Source: Pectobacterium aquaticum (GTDB taxonomy: Bacteria > Pseudomonadota > Gammaproteobacteria > Enterobacterales > Enterobacteriaceae). Taken from it: a stretch of 64,000 nucleotides of DNA. The notes beneath the pieces are model-generated. The model saw only the letters and a program-made list of their open reading frames with translations, was not told where the DNA came from and did not search any database. The position numbers and the translations under genes are program-made. This document shows, piece by piece, positions 35,721 through 44,570 of the stretch; the stretch's first letter is position 1, and each line of letters starts with the position of its first letter. Location of the stretch: NCBI RefSeq assembly GCF_003382565.3, contig NZ_CP086253.1:3286001-3350000 (forward strand), written 5' to 3'.

Positions 35721-36524
35721 TTAAAGAGAATCATCTTTGTATATATCAGACATTATCCGTATCTTATTTCCAGCCCCAACCATCTTCAACATCAGCGATG
35801 CTCTGCTCATCGTGTTTATTTTTCTATAATAATCACTGGGAATATATCGAAAAAGCCGCCAAGCATCAGGTTTTAGTGTTAATTTGACGATACCATAGAA
35901 TGAAGTGACAAGATCGACTGAGTGATAAGCCAACAGGCCTGATTTTTTATCAAACCCCAGAAATTCTGCCGTACGTATATAGCCAGACTTCATAAATCCA
36001 ATTTCATTATCATCCCCAATAAGATGGAAAAAACTCTCTATGGATGAACTTGCACCAGTGAAGGCAATGTGAGCACCAATAAATCTCCCAATATATGTTG
36101 TTGCACCAGCAAGAATACCAAATCCAGAAACAAACTGAGCACCACCAACCATCACACCAATTGCATTTATTGTATAACCAATTTCCTTCTCTCTTTTCTC
36201 CATGTTGATGGTAATAAATACCTTGGCTTTTTCAAGAGAAAGCATTGTTCCCTGTTTTTCAATATTGGCACACTCTTCCTTGATGTTATTAATCGCAACC
36301 TGACATTCCGATGAGCTACTGGCATTTCTAACAATGTCCAGATTGCCATTAGAAAAACGTCGAATTTCATCCTCAAATTTTGCTTTAAGAAAGAGATCGT
36401 TAATATGACGAGAGGAAACAATTCTGGCCGTTTTTATTAGATCAAACGCGGCGGCCTGAGCCATGGACAAAAAATATTGATTATTAACGCTGTTTCTATT
36501 TAGGTAATTGTCCATATTTCGCAT
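35721..36524 (-). CDS. DUF4225 protein, candidate T6SS effector
   Basis: 267-residue protein. The C-terminal part SGLLAYHSVDLVTSFYG, LTLKPDAWRLFRYIPSDYYRKI and TMSRASL matches DUF4225 proteins as I remember them. The N-terminal 110 residues are helical and charged, followed by a hydrophobic glycine-rich stretch (about 118-150) that could insert in a membrane. I know of no established biochemical function. It faces hcp and the two small membrane genes, which suggests an effector whose action is blocked by them; unproven. Confidence 0.75.
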   Translation of the reverse strand: MRNMDNYLNRNSVNNQYFLSMAQAAAFDLIKTARIVSSRHINDLFLKAKFEDEIRRFSNGNLDIVRNASSSSECQVAINNIKEECANIEKQGTMLSLEKAKVFITINMEKREKEIGYTINAIGVMVGGAQFVSGFGILAGATTYIGRFIGAHIAFTGASSSIESFFHLIGDDNEIGFMKSGYIRTAEFLGFDKKSGLLAYHSVDLVTSFYGIVKLTLKPDAWRLFRYIPSDYYRKINTMSRASLMLKMVGAGNKIRIMSDIYKDDSL

Positions 36525-36717
36525 CCTTGACGTTAAAGAACATTGATAACCATTAATACCATTCCCTTGGTTATCTGTTCTGCTAATCAGCTAACTTTCA
36601 GCCCTTCGGCTCAATCCGTTGCTTTCTCAATTCCTGACGAGCCAGTTGTTTGAACCCATTGCGGAGACTGACACCTTATTTTACTACTGTAATCTTACCC
36701 TATGATTGACTTCGGCA

Positions 36718-36957
36718 TTAGGCAAAAATGCCACCCATTATAAGCTCAATAACATTGATTGTTCCCCGATTTGACTTAATCCTCACCTTATTGACCTTAT
36801 ACCTTTTCCGGACAAACTTGCGAGCCGCCTCGCGCGCCTGAGCGATAGAGGAAAAATCGCATACGCATCCCGGTCCCAGTCTGGTAACGTCGTCTGACGC
36901 CAAATAACGGCCACCAGTGGTAAGATAGCGCATTCGCGGGTGATGTTTTTCATCCAT
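36718..36957 (-). CDS. Small hypothetical protein
   Basis: 79-residue basic protein (MDEKHHPRMRYLTTGG...). It contains AREAARKFVRKRYKVNKVRIKS, so it could bind nucleic acid. No family recognised, no strong ribosome site. It lies alone between the DUF4225 gene and the abiE operon. Confidence 0.45.
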   Translation of the reverse strand: MDEKHHPRMRYLTTGGRYLASDDVTRLGPGCVCDFSSIAQAREAARKFVRKRYKVNKVRIKSNRGTINVIELIMGGIFA

Positions 36958-37320
36958 CAGTCAGTATACTTCTGGCATTCCATTTCAATGCTCAGGTGAT
37001 GCGCCATCAGCAAGGTTGACCATCAAACCCAGCGCCATCACCTGAACGAACAAAAGCGTTAAAACTGAGTAAAATCAATATGAATGAAGCCACAGAGAAG
37101 GACTTCACTGCCCACACACCAATGATGCATTGGTGTGTTAGTACTGATAAATAGAGATTATTTAGATAAAGTCAGTAAAACCTACGCTTTAACCTACACT
37201 TACGTAACCAGTTGATTTATCTGTTATTACTACCATGCTGTACTTTAGCTGATTAGTACGTGCGGTTTATTAAAAATCGCATAGTAACACTAAAGGTGAA
37301 TGTACAGATAAAATGCTAAA
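36958..37320. other. Non-coding stretch with an 11-base hairpin
   Basis: No gene seen. ACACACCAATG (37114-37124) pairs perfectly with CATTGGTGTGT (37128-37138) around ATG. It has no T run on either strand, so it is not a typical terminator. A 25-codon hydrophobic reading on the minus strand ends near 36989 but is too short to call. Confidence 0.5.
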
Positions 37321-38238
37321 CTACCTTATCCACTCAGCGAGAACCGTCTCAAGCTTCGCCAACGCCTGAATATGCTTATCTTTTGGTATGCGCACAATAT
37401 TTTGCAACTTCCACTTAACCGCGGGCAGATGCTGAATCTGATCTTCAGGCGCTAGACTCCAGTCCGGTTGACCACTTTTGAAAGACATCAAAAAGTCATA
37501 ATCCTGCTGCGTGAATTGTGCTTTGAGGGCGGTGACCATCAAGTTGGGTATCGCATTGAGTTCTTCCAGAGAGACCGTATCGAATGTCATTCCGTTAAAT
37601 TCATTTGCGTATGGCAAAGAAATATCTTTCCAATGAGGATCTAAGATTTCTGATAACGGGCGCTTATGTCCCAGTAGATAGGTGATGAAACCATTAAAAA
37701 TGTGGCGATCAATACCTTGCGTTTCGAGTAGCATTTTGACGTCATAAAAATCACGGGGATGTTGCCTATCCAATGCAGCGCAAAGCTTTCCACCATAGAG
37801 ATCGGCAAGCGATACAACCGGAATAGTAGCAAAACCGAATTCGTCTTCTACCGCTTCAACAACGTCACGTTCTTCTGGAGGATACAGTGTGCCTCGTGCA
37901 ACAGGCGAAACTTCTATCTTTATCTGCGCCTCCGGAGAAGAAACCACAATGCGCATTTCATCAGGATTATTCGTTTGTAGTACCGCCGAAATACCAACCT
38001 GTTGTTGCAGTATTTCAGCAATCCGCGTCAAAGCAGCCCGAACATTTGGCAATGCCACATCTCTGCTTTCCAGCGGAATGTAAGCCAAATCGATATCAAC
38101 CGACAAACGTGGAAAATCACGGACAAACAAGTTTATTGCCGTTCCTCCTTTTAGTGCAAAGCATCGCTCTGATGCCACTACAGGTAATGCGCTGAGCAGC
38201 AACGCAACTTGCCGATAATAAGGTGATTGCTTATCCAT
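37321..38238 (-). CDS. abiEii: AbiEii nucleotidyltransferase toxin
   Basis: 305-residue toxin of the AbiE family. The nucleotidyltransferase signature is FALKGGTAINLF followed by LSVDIDLAYIP (DxD metal ligands). The later VVSLADLYGGKLCAALDRQHPRDFYDVKML is the second family hallmark. AbiEii toxins act by nucleotidyl transfer to RNA and stop growth during phage infection. The start at 38238 overlaps the antitoxin gene by 8 bases; a longer frame begins at 38304. Type IV TA system. Confidence 0.9.
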   Translation of the reverse strand: MDKQSPYYRQVALLLSALPVVASERCFALKGGTAINLFVRDFPRLSVDIDLAYIPLESRDVALPNVRAALTRIAEILQQQVGISAVLQTNNPDEMRIVVSSPEAQIKIEVSPVARGTLYPPEERDVVEAVEDEFGFATIPVVSLADLYGGKLCAALDRQHPRDFYDVKMLLETQGIDRHIFNGFITYLLGHKRPLSEILDPHWKDISLPYANEFNGMTFDTVSLEELNAIPNLMVTALKAQFTQQDYDFLMSFKSGQPDWSLAPEDQIQHLPAVKWKLQNIVRIPKDKHIQALAKLETVLAEWIR

Positions 38239-39004
38239 GTGAGATCCCTTTGCTAACAAAACGCTCTGGAACGGTGATCTGATATTTTTGATCCAGTTTG
38301 CCACCCGATACGATCTGCCGTTTTCCGGCCCCTAACTCAACGTTGGCTTTATCTATTCGCTTACCCCATGCATGAGCATAGTGATCGGCTAGAAACAGAT
38401 AAAGGCGGTTAGTTTGCACTGCTCGACTAGATTGCAATAATACTTCAACTTTACGCGGACTCAGGTTTACCAGCCCCTGAAACAACTCCGCAGCGTGCTC
38501 AAATGAAAGCGAACCAGGGACTGCATTAGCAATCTCGTAAGCCGCTAGTTCCGGCACACTCGCTTTCAACAGCTCCCCTTTAATTTCGATCTCTGTCAGA
38601 TACTTTTCATCATTCATATTGAGCTTCTGATTAGAAAGTAAAAGCCACTCGACATTGGGGAATTCTTTGAACCACTTTGGCAGAGAAGCTTTATCTTCTA
38701 CACAGAGCCAAATGGCCTGATGCTTTAAGTGAAGATAATGAGATCGCCCCTGATAAGTCAGGCTAGTAAGCCCCGCCAGATGTACAGAAATCCCAAGCTG
38801 ATTTTGCAAGCATAGAACGGCATCACTCCACTGCGCTTCACGCCCACTCCGCACGTATACCCCAGCACGTAGCTTTTGCAGCCAGTCGCTGTGCATATAC
38901 TTATTGGCTAAAGAAGGGCTAATACCGTTTTTTGTCAGCCAAGACTGTAATACCAAAGAGCCCGGTGCAGTGTTCTGCAAAAGCCAGTTTAGTTTTGATG
39001 ACAT
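38231..39004 (-). CDS. abiEi: AbiEi antitoxin, transcriptional repressor
   Basis: 257-residue antitoxin. The N-terminal winged helix (about 1-60: QSWLTKNGISPSLANKYMHSDWLQKLRAGVYVRSG) should bind the operon promoter; the C-terminal domain ELAAYEIANAVPGSLSFEHAAELFQGLVNLSPRKVEVLLQ is the AbiEi C domain. As a type IV antitoxin it represses its operon and counters the toxin without a stable complex. AACTC-TC-GAGTT just upstream (39041-39052) may be part of the operator. Confidence 0.9.
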   Translation of the reverse strand: MSSKLNWLLQNTAPGSLVLQSWLTKNGISPSLANKYMHSDWLQKLRAGVYVRSGREAQWSDAVLCLQNQLGISVHLAGLTSLTYQGRSHYLHLKHQAIWLCVEDKASLPKWFKEFPNVEWLLLSNQKLNMNDEKYLTEIEIKGELLKASVPELAAYEIANAVPGSLSFEHAAELFQGLVNLSPRKVEVLLQSSRAVQTNRLYLFLADHYAHAWGKRIDKANVELGAGKRQIVSGGKLDQKYQITVPERFVSKGISHG

Positions 39005-39172
39005 ACATTCACTTTTGGTTTAATAAAAACATAAATAGTAAACTCTCGAGTTGAAAATATGTCAATAGTGATGGAGAGCAGCCCAACTACACTATGGGGT
39101 ATGACTGAATAGCAACGGCTTTCGTAGCCATCCTTCATTGTAGGCATAAATATATTAACGTCCGCTGCTCAC

Positions 39173-39499
39173 TCATGTCGGACAAATAGTCCACACGGGA
39201 GCCTGACCGCTAACTTTGATCCCATGACGCTTAAACAAAGCATCATGTTCATCCCCAGTTTTTTTGATATTCAACCCAGCGCAGGCCTAGTTTTTCTTTG
39301 TCCAGGTTATAAATCAGAGGTGTGATCGTCCTTCCTTCTAATTCAGGAAGTTCGGCTTCAACTCTGAAATGAACTGTCAGTGATTCAGGGTTAACGCCAA
39401 TCAGGTGACGATCAAACAGCCTGTGCAGGGTTGGTGACAGCAGGATGCCATTAACTGCTCAACCGAAAGTGTGTTTTTGTCTCTGCACCGCTTTGCCAT
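39173..39499 (-). pseudogene. HNH endonuclease remnant
   Basis: An ATG at 39499 with AAAGGAGG upstream begins MAKRCRDKNTLSVEQL. In another frame the minus strand reads NGILLSPTLHRLFDRHLIGV and continues to EYQKNWG-stop at 39249, and a third frame carries on as DEHDALFKRHGIKV to a stop at 39173. The N..H spacing of NGILLSPTLH is the second half of an HNH nuclease motif. Deletions and at least one poly-A frameshift have destroyed the gene. Confidence 0.7.
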
Positions 39500-39776
39500 T
39501 GCTGCCTCCTTTGCCTGACAGACTTTCTCAGAATGCTCCTGAGCTTTAGTTAATTTACCCGATACCTAACACCGACATTTCGTAAATTACGCCGCCAGTT
39601 ACGGACACATTTTGTCAAAGATTTAGTAAAGGACAGACTTCCGTTTTCACCCATTGCAGGTCATACGGTTCTTCAACCTGACCGCTTAGTGCCAGGAGCG
39701 GAAGTAACGTACGTTAGGATGATTTTTAACCTACAGAATAAGTAATTGATTGATTTAATGTAATCAGTTATCGCTT

Positions 39777-39947
39777 TTAAGTTATTGCGTAAGGTGATCT
39801 CATTACCTCAAAAGCCAGCCAAACACCGTATAGCGCAGGAGCAGCTCCTACTGCAACAACGTAACCTATTAAAAAATAGGCTTTTCGTACCGTATTTCCC
39901 GATTCACTCCGTATAGTGTGATTACAAGTCTGACACTACACCCACAT
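39777..39947 (-). pseudogene. Small zinc-ribbon membrane protein fragment with an amber codon
   Basis: From ATG 39947 the frame reads MWV-stop-CQTCNHTIRSES and then a membrane helix AYFLIGYVVAVGAAPALYGVWLAFEVM to a stop at 39777. A single CAG-to-TAG change would explain the break. A CxxC start and one membrane helix are visible; function unknown. Between this and the helicase gene (39981-40096) a further open fragment ending VIDILTQA-stop looks like decayed coding DNA. Confidence 0.35.
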
Positions 39948-40099
39948 AATCGAGTCTTTGCAGGGATGCTTAAACCTCAATTAGGCTTGGGTAAGAATAT
40001 CAATCACCGTTCCGTTACCCTTGACACTTCTGGTCGGCACGTATATAGCTGAAATAGCAAACTGTATACGGCCTAAATTAATCAGAGAGATACGGTCAT

Positions 40100-43000
40100 T
40101 TAATCGCTACTGATATTTTTCCCGTGTTGAGGTTGATGATTTTTCGACTTGTGCAAAATTTTACCCGCATCGGGTATCTGTTCGATCACTTCAGCAAAAA
40201 GATTACGTTCACCGTTAGGGGAACATTTTCTCTTCAGGAAAGTGTAATCCCCAAAAAAGATTAAGTTCTCCTTCGCCCGGGAGCATGCGACGTTTAAACG
40301 TTTCCAATCAAGAATAAAGCGCAGATTGCCATGGGTTCGCACCACAGAGTACAACACAATTTCGGCTTCGCTTCCCTGGAAGCTATCCACGGTATTGATT
40401 CGAATATGATAAGGACCTAACTGGTACTCACCGTTGCTTTCCTCACACACCTGTCCGAGTAGCGTACGCAACAACCTTTTTTGTGCGCCATATGGCGTGA
40501 TCACCGCAACATTTTTATGTTCAGTACTCTTCTGCATTGCTAAATTGACCAAGAACGTTTTAATCGCCTTCGCTTCTTGATAATTTTTTTTGCTCGTCCC
40601 CTCCTGCTCTTCTTTACCCCGGATATCTCTCCATATCAGTGACTCAGGATAAATAAAGCCCGACGTATCTTTAATATGCCCATTGTGCAGTAAACGCTCC
40701 CCACCAGGGCTATAGAATAGCCGCGCAACAAGATCACCAATTGGCTTTGGCATACGAAATTGCTCGCTCAGGAAGCGGGTGGATGACTCAGGTAGTCGCG
40801 TATAAAGCGTTTCGAAAAAACTGGTTTCCAGGAAACACTTCTGTAAAAACGGCATTTTTTCGGCGGCATCATCCGTCTGTAACAGTGGCGCGACACTGGG
40901 AGGTAACTGAAAATGATCGCCGATCAGCACCACTTTTTTCCCCCTGAGCATTGGGATCATCAATTCAGGCACCGTTGAACGCCCAGCCTCGTCAATAATG
41001 ACAATATCAAAACGTAGCTGATCGATACTCTGCTTACGAGAAGCAAGTCCGACACACGTCGCCCCTACAAGGTTGTTATTGCTCAGCAGCATCCAGATAA
41101 GCTCCTGATCGAGGCTGTTCTGGCCGTCTTCTTCGTCGTCAGGCCCTAATACGTCATAAAGCCATCTACAGGCCAAGGCTGCCTGCGCTTCTCCTGCTGC
41201 CGTCACTGCTTTTGTAGCAGCAGCCCGACTTTTTTGCACAAATTTATGCTGGCGCTGCTGAATGGTAAACTGACGTAATTTGCCCTCGACCTTATTTTCC
41301 GGACCAATACGCAGCAAACGAATCTCTTTGGTTTCTAGCTGTTGGCTATGTGACTCTATAAAGCGATCCAGAGCGTTATCCACCGCAGCATGCTGTTGAG
41401 ACACCAGCAGAACTCGCGTTTCTGGGCGATAGGCATAAATCTGATGTAACAGTTCAACGATACAGGTGGTTTTCGCGGTACCCGGCGGCCCTTGGATCAG
41501 AGCGAGGTATTTTTCGCACAATACGGTTTCAATAACCTGTTTCTGAGCCGTTGTCAGTTGCTGGTTTTGCCATATAAATCCCTCACGCTGCCGTGCTTGC
41601 CAGAAACTATCTTGTTCAGCACTGTAGGATGCCGGGGCCAGCAGGATATCTTTTATCCGTGGCTCTACCAGTAAATCATTTCGAAAGGCGTCCAGAGCAT
41701 CCCGCTGACGCTCTAAGGAAGCGTCCACCAGATACAAACTCAAACGTAACAGACATCGTTGTGGATCGGCATCGTATGCTGCCAGCATCGTTTTCGCCTT
41801 GGCCGCAGGCAGACAAAATGTAAATTGGCCGCCCTGCTCAGAGACACTCAACTGCCGTCTTTCATATGATGCCAGGGATTCCAGCCAGTTAAATTGTTCA
41901 GGAACCCCCTCTCCCCAGTAAGCAAGTCGACACTGAGGAGTGAATTTTGATTTCAAGACATCTCTGAAAGACTTCAGAAACGCATTAACTGCTGTCGACT
42001 GATCTGCCGCGGATCGGAAAACAATGATGACATTATATCCCTCCTGACTGACATCATCGATCGTCCCCAGCAGATGAAACTCATTCTGTTGTTGCTGGTA
42101 GTCCAGGACCTCTCCCCACTGAGCAAGCAATCGGGTTTGGGCCAGACGGGCTGTATTATCCTGGCGATGACTAGTGACGTTATTAATAAATCCGATTAAT
42201 GCTTCCAGAGCGTCAGGGCTGCGTAACAATTGAGTTTCCAGACGTACATCTGCCGGGATCAAGGTAAAGGGTAATTCGTAACCTTCAGCATTAAGCTGGA
42301 AATCAGAGAAATGGGTCACCCGCAGGCAGGCCCCTTCAATATCTATCTGACATTCACAACAGACCTGGTTACGGGCAATGGTGATACCACTCTCGCTACT
42401 GGACAGAAGAAGCCAGGGTGTGGGATCATCCGCGTACAGCGAGGTTTGCCACTGTTCACGCAATTCCTTAGATTCCAGATAGAGATAGAGCTGCGAATTT
42501 TCAACGGTGCCAGGTTCAATATTACCCAACATGCAGATTTGAATTCGACGATTCTTCTCATCCCCCCCTGGAATATCATCCAGTTTCAGAGTGTACAAGT
42601 CAGGCCAGGCTTCGATAGTCTGCCCCGGGATTAAATCAATTAAGGGGTTACTCGTCAGTTGACGGGGTAAAAATGCTTTGATCGCCTTACCTTCCGTATT
42701 GGCCAGGTAACCCTTGTGCAATTTCTTTTCTATTTCAAACGTCAGGGGCTTTCCGGCGAGGATGTGATCAACATAGGCGATGCCCCGGGCAATACAGCCA
42801 TAAAAAATCCGACGACCATTTTTGCCTGTTTTTTCGCTCAGGACCTGTATTGGAATGGCATCTCTTTGCTGATAGTTGAGCAACTGACTTTGTTGAAAAT
42901 CATTGCTCCAGCCCTGCAGCCCCGTATTGTTGGATAAGTGCAGACGGCTGTTGAAAGGTAAATCCGCATCGATTTCGTCGTGCTCAATCAGCAACACTTT

Positions 43001-43537
43001 ACCCGGATACAGCCATTCCGTAGGCAGTGTTGGTGAAGGCGGCTGCAGATTATTCAGGAGAGCCTCAAGCTGTTGTACATTGGGCTCACTCTCCAATGTG
43101 GCTCTATGCTTTTGAAGATCGTTTTTATACCAATCAATATAGGCTTTGTAGGCCTGTAACCTCGACAAAGCATCTTCAATTTTACAAAAGGTTTGCTGAA
43201 GAGCTCTACGGCGATAGGGGCTGAGCGTCTCTTGTCGAAGTTCAGCCTCGATATTACGCGGTAGGTGGCATAACTCGTCTTCAATTGGCTTGATTTTCGC
43301 GAACAACTCCTGTCGATGTGTTTCCAGCTTTGCCAGCGTCTGAGCAGTACTCCGTTTCAGTTGCTCCAGCTTATGTGTCTCACGTTCACGTTCGGCATCA
43401 CGTAGTTGCTGGTTGCGGTGTTTTATATCATCACGCAGTTCATTATGTCTGCGTTCTTCCTGCTCTGTGGCGGAGTCCAGTACCCAGGCCACTGCTCCTG
43501 CAACAAGAGTGATACCGACGGCAATCAAGGGAAACAC
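40100..43537 (-). CDS. Membrane-anchored UPF1-like SF1 helicase
   Basis: 1145-residue protein. An N-terminal membrane helix (about 3-20) is followed by a coiled coil (25-160), about 500 residues with no family I recognise, and a C-terminal superfamily 1 helicase: Walker A GPPGTAKTT near 682, Walker B IVIIDEAGRS near 845, a Q-rich GDHFQLPPSV, then VITPYGAQKRLLR, NTVDSFQGSEAEIVLYSVVR near 1049 and RLNVACSRAKENLIFFGD near 1085. These match UPF1/SenataxIn-type helicases. It is the last gene of a four-gene operon (16 bases after the previous stop). Motor motifs are complete, so it should be active. The substrate (DNA or RNA) is unknown. Confidence 0.85.
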   Translation of the reverse strand: MFPLIAVGITLVAGAVAWVLDSATEQEERRHNELRDDIKHRNQQLRDAERERETHKLEQLKRSTAQTLAKLETHRQELFAKIKPIEDELCHLPRNIEAELRQETLSPYRRRALQQTFCKIEDALSRLQAYKAYIDWYKNDLQKHRATLESEPNVQQLEALLNNLQPPSPTLPTEWLYPGKVLLIEHDEIDADLPFNSRLHLSNNTGLQGWSNDFQQSQLLNYQQRDAIPIQVLSEKTGKNGRRIFYGCIARGIAYVDHILAGKPLTFEIEKKLHKGYLANTEGKAIKAFLPRQLTSNPLIDLIPGQTIEAWPDLYTLKLDDIPGGDEKNRRIQICMLGNIEPGTVENSQLYLYLESKELREQWQTSLYADDPTPWLLLSSSESGITIARNQVCCECQIDIEGACLRVTHFSDFQLNAEGYELPFTLIPADVRLETQLLRSPDALEALIGFINNVTSHRQDNTARLAQTRLLAQWGEVLDYQQQQNEFHLLGTIDDVSQEGYNVIIVFRSAADQSTAVNAFLKSFRDVLKSKFTPQCRLAYWGEGVPEQFNWLESLASYERRQLSVSEQGGQFTFCLPAAKAKTMLAAYDADPQRCLLRLSLYLVDASLERQRDALDAFRNDLLVEPRIKDILLAPASYSAEQDSFWQARQREGFIWQNQQLTTAQKQVIETVLCEKYLALIQGPPGTAKTTCIVELLHQIYAYRPETRVLLVSQQHAAVDNALDRFIESHSQQLETKEIRLLRIGPENKVEGKLRQFTIQQRQHKFVQKSRAAATKAVTAAGEAQAALACRWLYDVLGPDDEEDGQNSLDQELIWMLLSNNNLVGATCVGLASRKQSIDQLRFDIVIIDEAGRSTVPELMIPMLRGKKVVLIGDHFQLPPSVAPLLQTDDAAEKMPFLQKCFLETSFFETLYTRLPESSTRFLSEQFRMPKPIGDLVARLFYSPGGERLLHNGHIKDTSGFIYPESLIWRDIRGKEEQEGTSKKNYQEAKAIKTFLVNLAMQKSTEHKNVAVITPYGAQKRLLRTLLGQVCEESNGEYQLGPYHIRINTVDSFQGSEAEIVLYSVVRTHGNLRFILDWKRLNVACSRAKENLIFFGDYTFLKRKCSPNGERNLFAEVIEQIPDAGKILHKSKNHQPQHGKNISSD

Positions 43538-43553
43538 TTAAATGACCCCGCAT

Positions 43554-44009
43554 TCACTGATCAGAGGAAGGTGTATGGAGACGCTCCAGCATTTCAAGAT
43601 CTGCTGCTGTCGCGACCCCTTGTCGAATTCTTTCACGTAATAACTCGATAGTTTTCTCTCTCATCTCGTAGTCGTGCATCCATTCCTCATGTTTTTTGTC
43701 CGCTTTCTGACGGGAATTTTCCAGCGCCATACGCTCGGTAATTAACTCATCGTGGCGGATGGCTTGTTGCCGAAGGGCTATTTCTACTTCGTTATTTGAC
43801 AGATGCATATCACGCAAGCTCTGCGCTTTTACCTGCTCGGTGCGCTCTTTTTCACTTGCGAGGCCCATGGCAGCACTAGCAATCTGATTCAAGGAGTTAA
43901 ACATTTGAGAGACATCAATATCTGGCCTGGTAGAACTGTTAGCGCCGCCAGTTTTTGTCATTTTTGGAGGCTTACTTTTTTGCGGAACCTTTGCGGGCAT
44001 TTTCATCAT
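43554..44009 (-). CDS. Small coiled-coil protein of the helicase operon
   Basis: 151-residue protein with no recognised family. The first 35 residues are basic and low complexity (PAKVPQKSKPPKMTKTGG); residues 40-145 are heptad-rich helix with NSLNQIASAAMGLASEKERTEQ, a likely coiled coil. No membrane segment. It lies 9 bases after the 183-residue gene and 16 before the helicase gene, so it is probably a structural or adaptor subunit. Confidence 0.75.
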   Translation of the reverse strand: MMKMPAKVPQKSKPPKMTKTGGANSSTRPDIDVSQMFNSLNQIASAAMGLASEKERTEQVKAQSLRDMHLSNNEVEIALRQQAIRHDELITERMALENSRQKADKKHEEWMHDYEMREKTIELLRERIRQGVATAADLEMLERLHTPSSDQ

Positions 44010-44018
44010 CGTATTCTC

Positions 44019-44570
44019 TTATGAATTTGGCTCATCAAAGGCTGCCACCAGACAGCTTAGCTGGGCCTGCATTAACTTATCGACACTGTTGACAAGTGCG
44101 AGGAGTTCGGGAGTCCGGGCATGAGGTTTATGGCGTATCTTTGTTAATTCAACAAACAGAAGGTCCATCGAATTACGATAGCCGCTAATCATGCGTAGAA
44201 GTTGCACCGATGACTGTCGGTCACGACGTAAAATAGCATCCAGCGCTTCCAGCCTGTTTTGTTGTTCCTCCTGCCAAACTTGCTGTTCTACCTGCAGTAT
44301 CTTTCGGCAATTCTCGATTTGTTTGTCGAGGGCCTCTTTTTGAGACTCCAGTTGTGCGGTTATCTCTTTTGCTTGCTGGTAGCGTAAATAGGCACCAATA
44401 CAATCCATCACCGAGCTAGCGGCATCCATCCATATTGCGGCGGCGTTCAAAGACTTTGCGCCTTTTGTTACCAGCTGAAACAGCGTTTTCCCAGCCCGTA
44501 GGTTGCGGGACTGTCGTTCAGTGAAAACATCGCCGAGTAAATTGACATCAAAAAGGGGGACCGTTTTCAT
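44019..44570 (-). CDS. Coiled-coil protein of the helicase operon
   Basis: 183-residue helical protein, unrecognised. Residues 60-115 (QQAKEITAQLESQKEALDKQIENCRK) are a strong coiled coil preceded by a short hydrophobic stretch (43-60, AAAIWMDAASSVMDCIGAYL). Its ATG overlaps the end of the upstream gene (ATGA), so it is translationally coupled. Confidence 0.75.
   Translation of the reverse strand: MKTVPLFDVNLLGDVFTERQSRNLRAGKTLFQLVTKGAKSLNAAAIWMDAASSVMDCIGAYLRYQQAKEITAQLESQKEALDKQIENCRKILQVEQQVWQEEQQNRLEALDAILRRDRQSSVQLLRMISGYRNSMDLLFVELTKIRHKPHARTPELLALVNSVDKLMQAQLSCLVAAFDEPNS

Noticed and set aside
36601..36700. Possible tRNA or att site near the start of the accessory region
   Set aside because: No cloverleaf or GTTCRA T-loop could be built; no tRNA gene was seen anywhere in the window.
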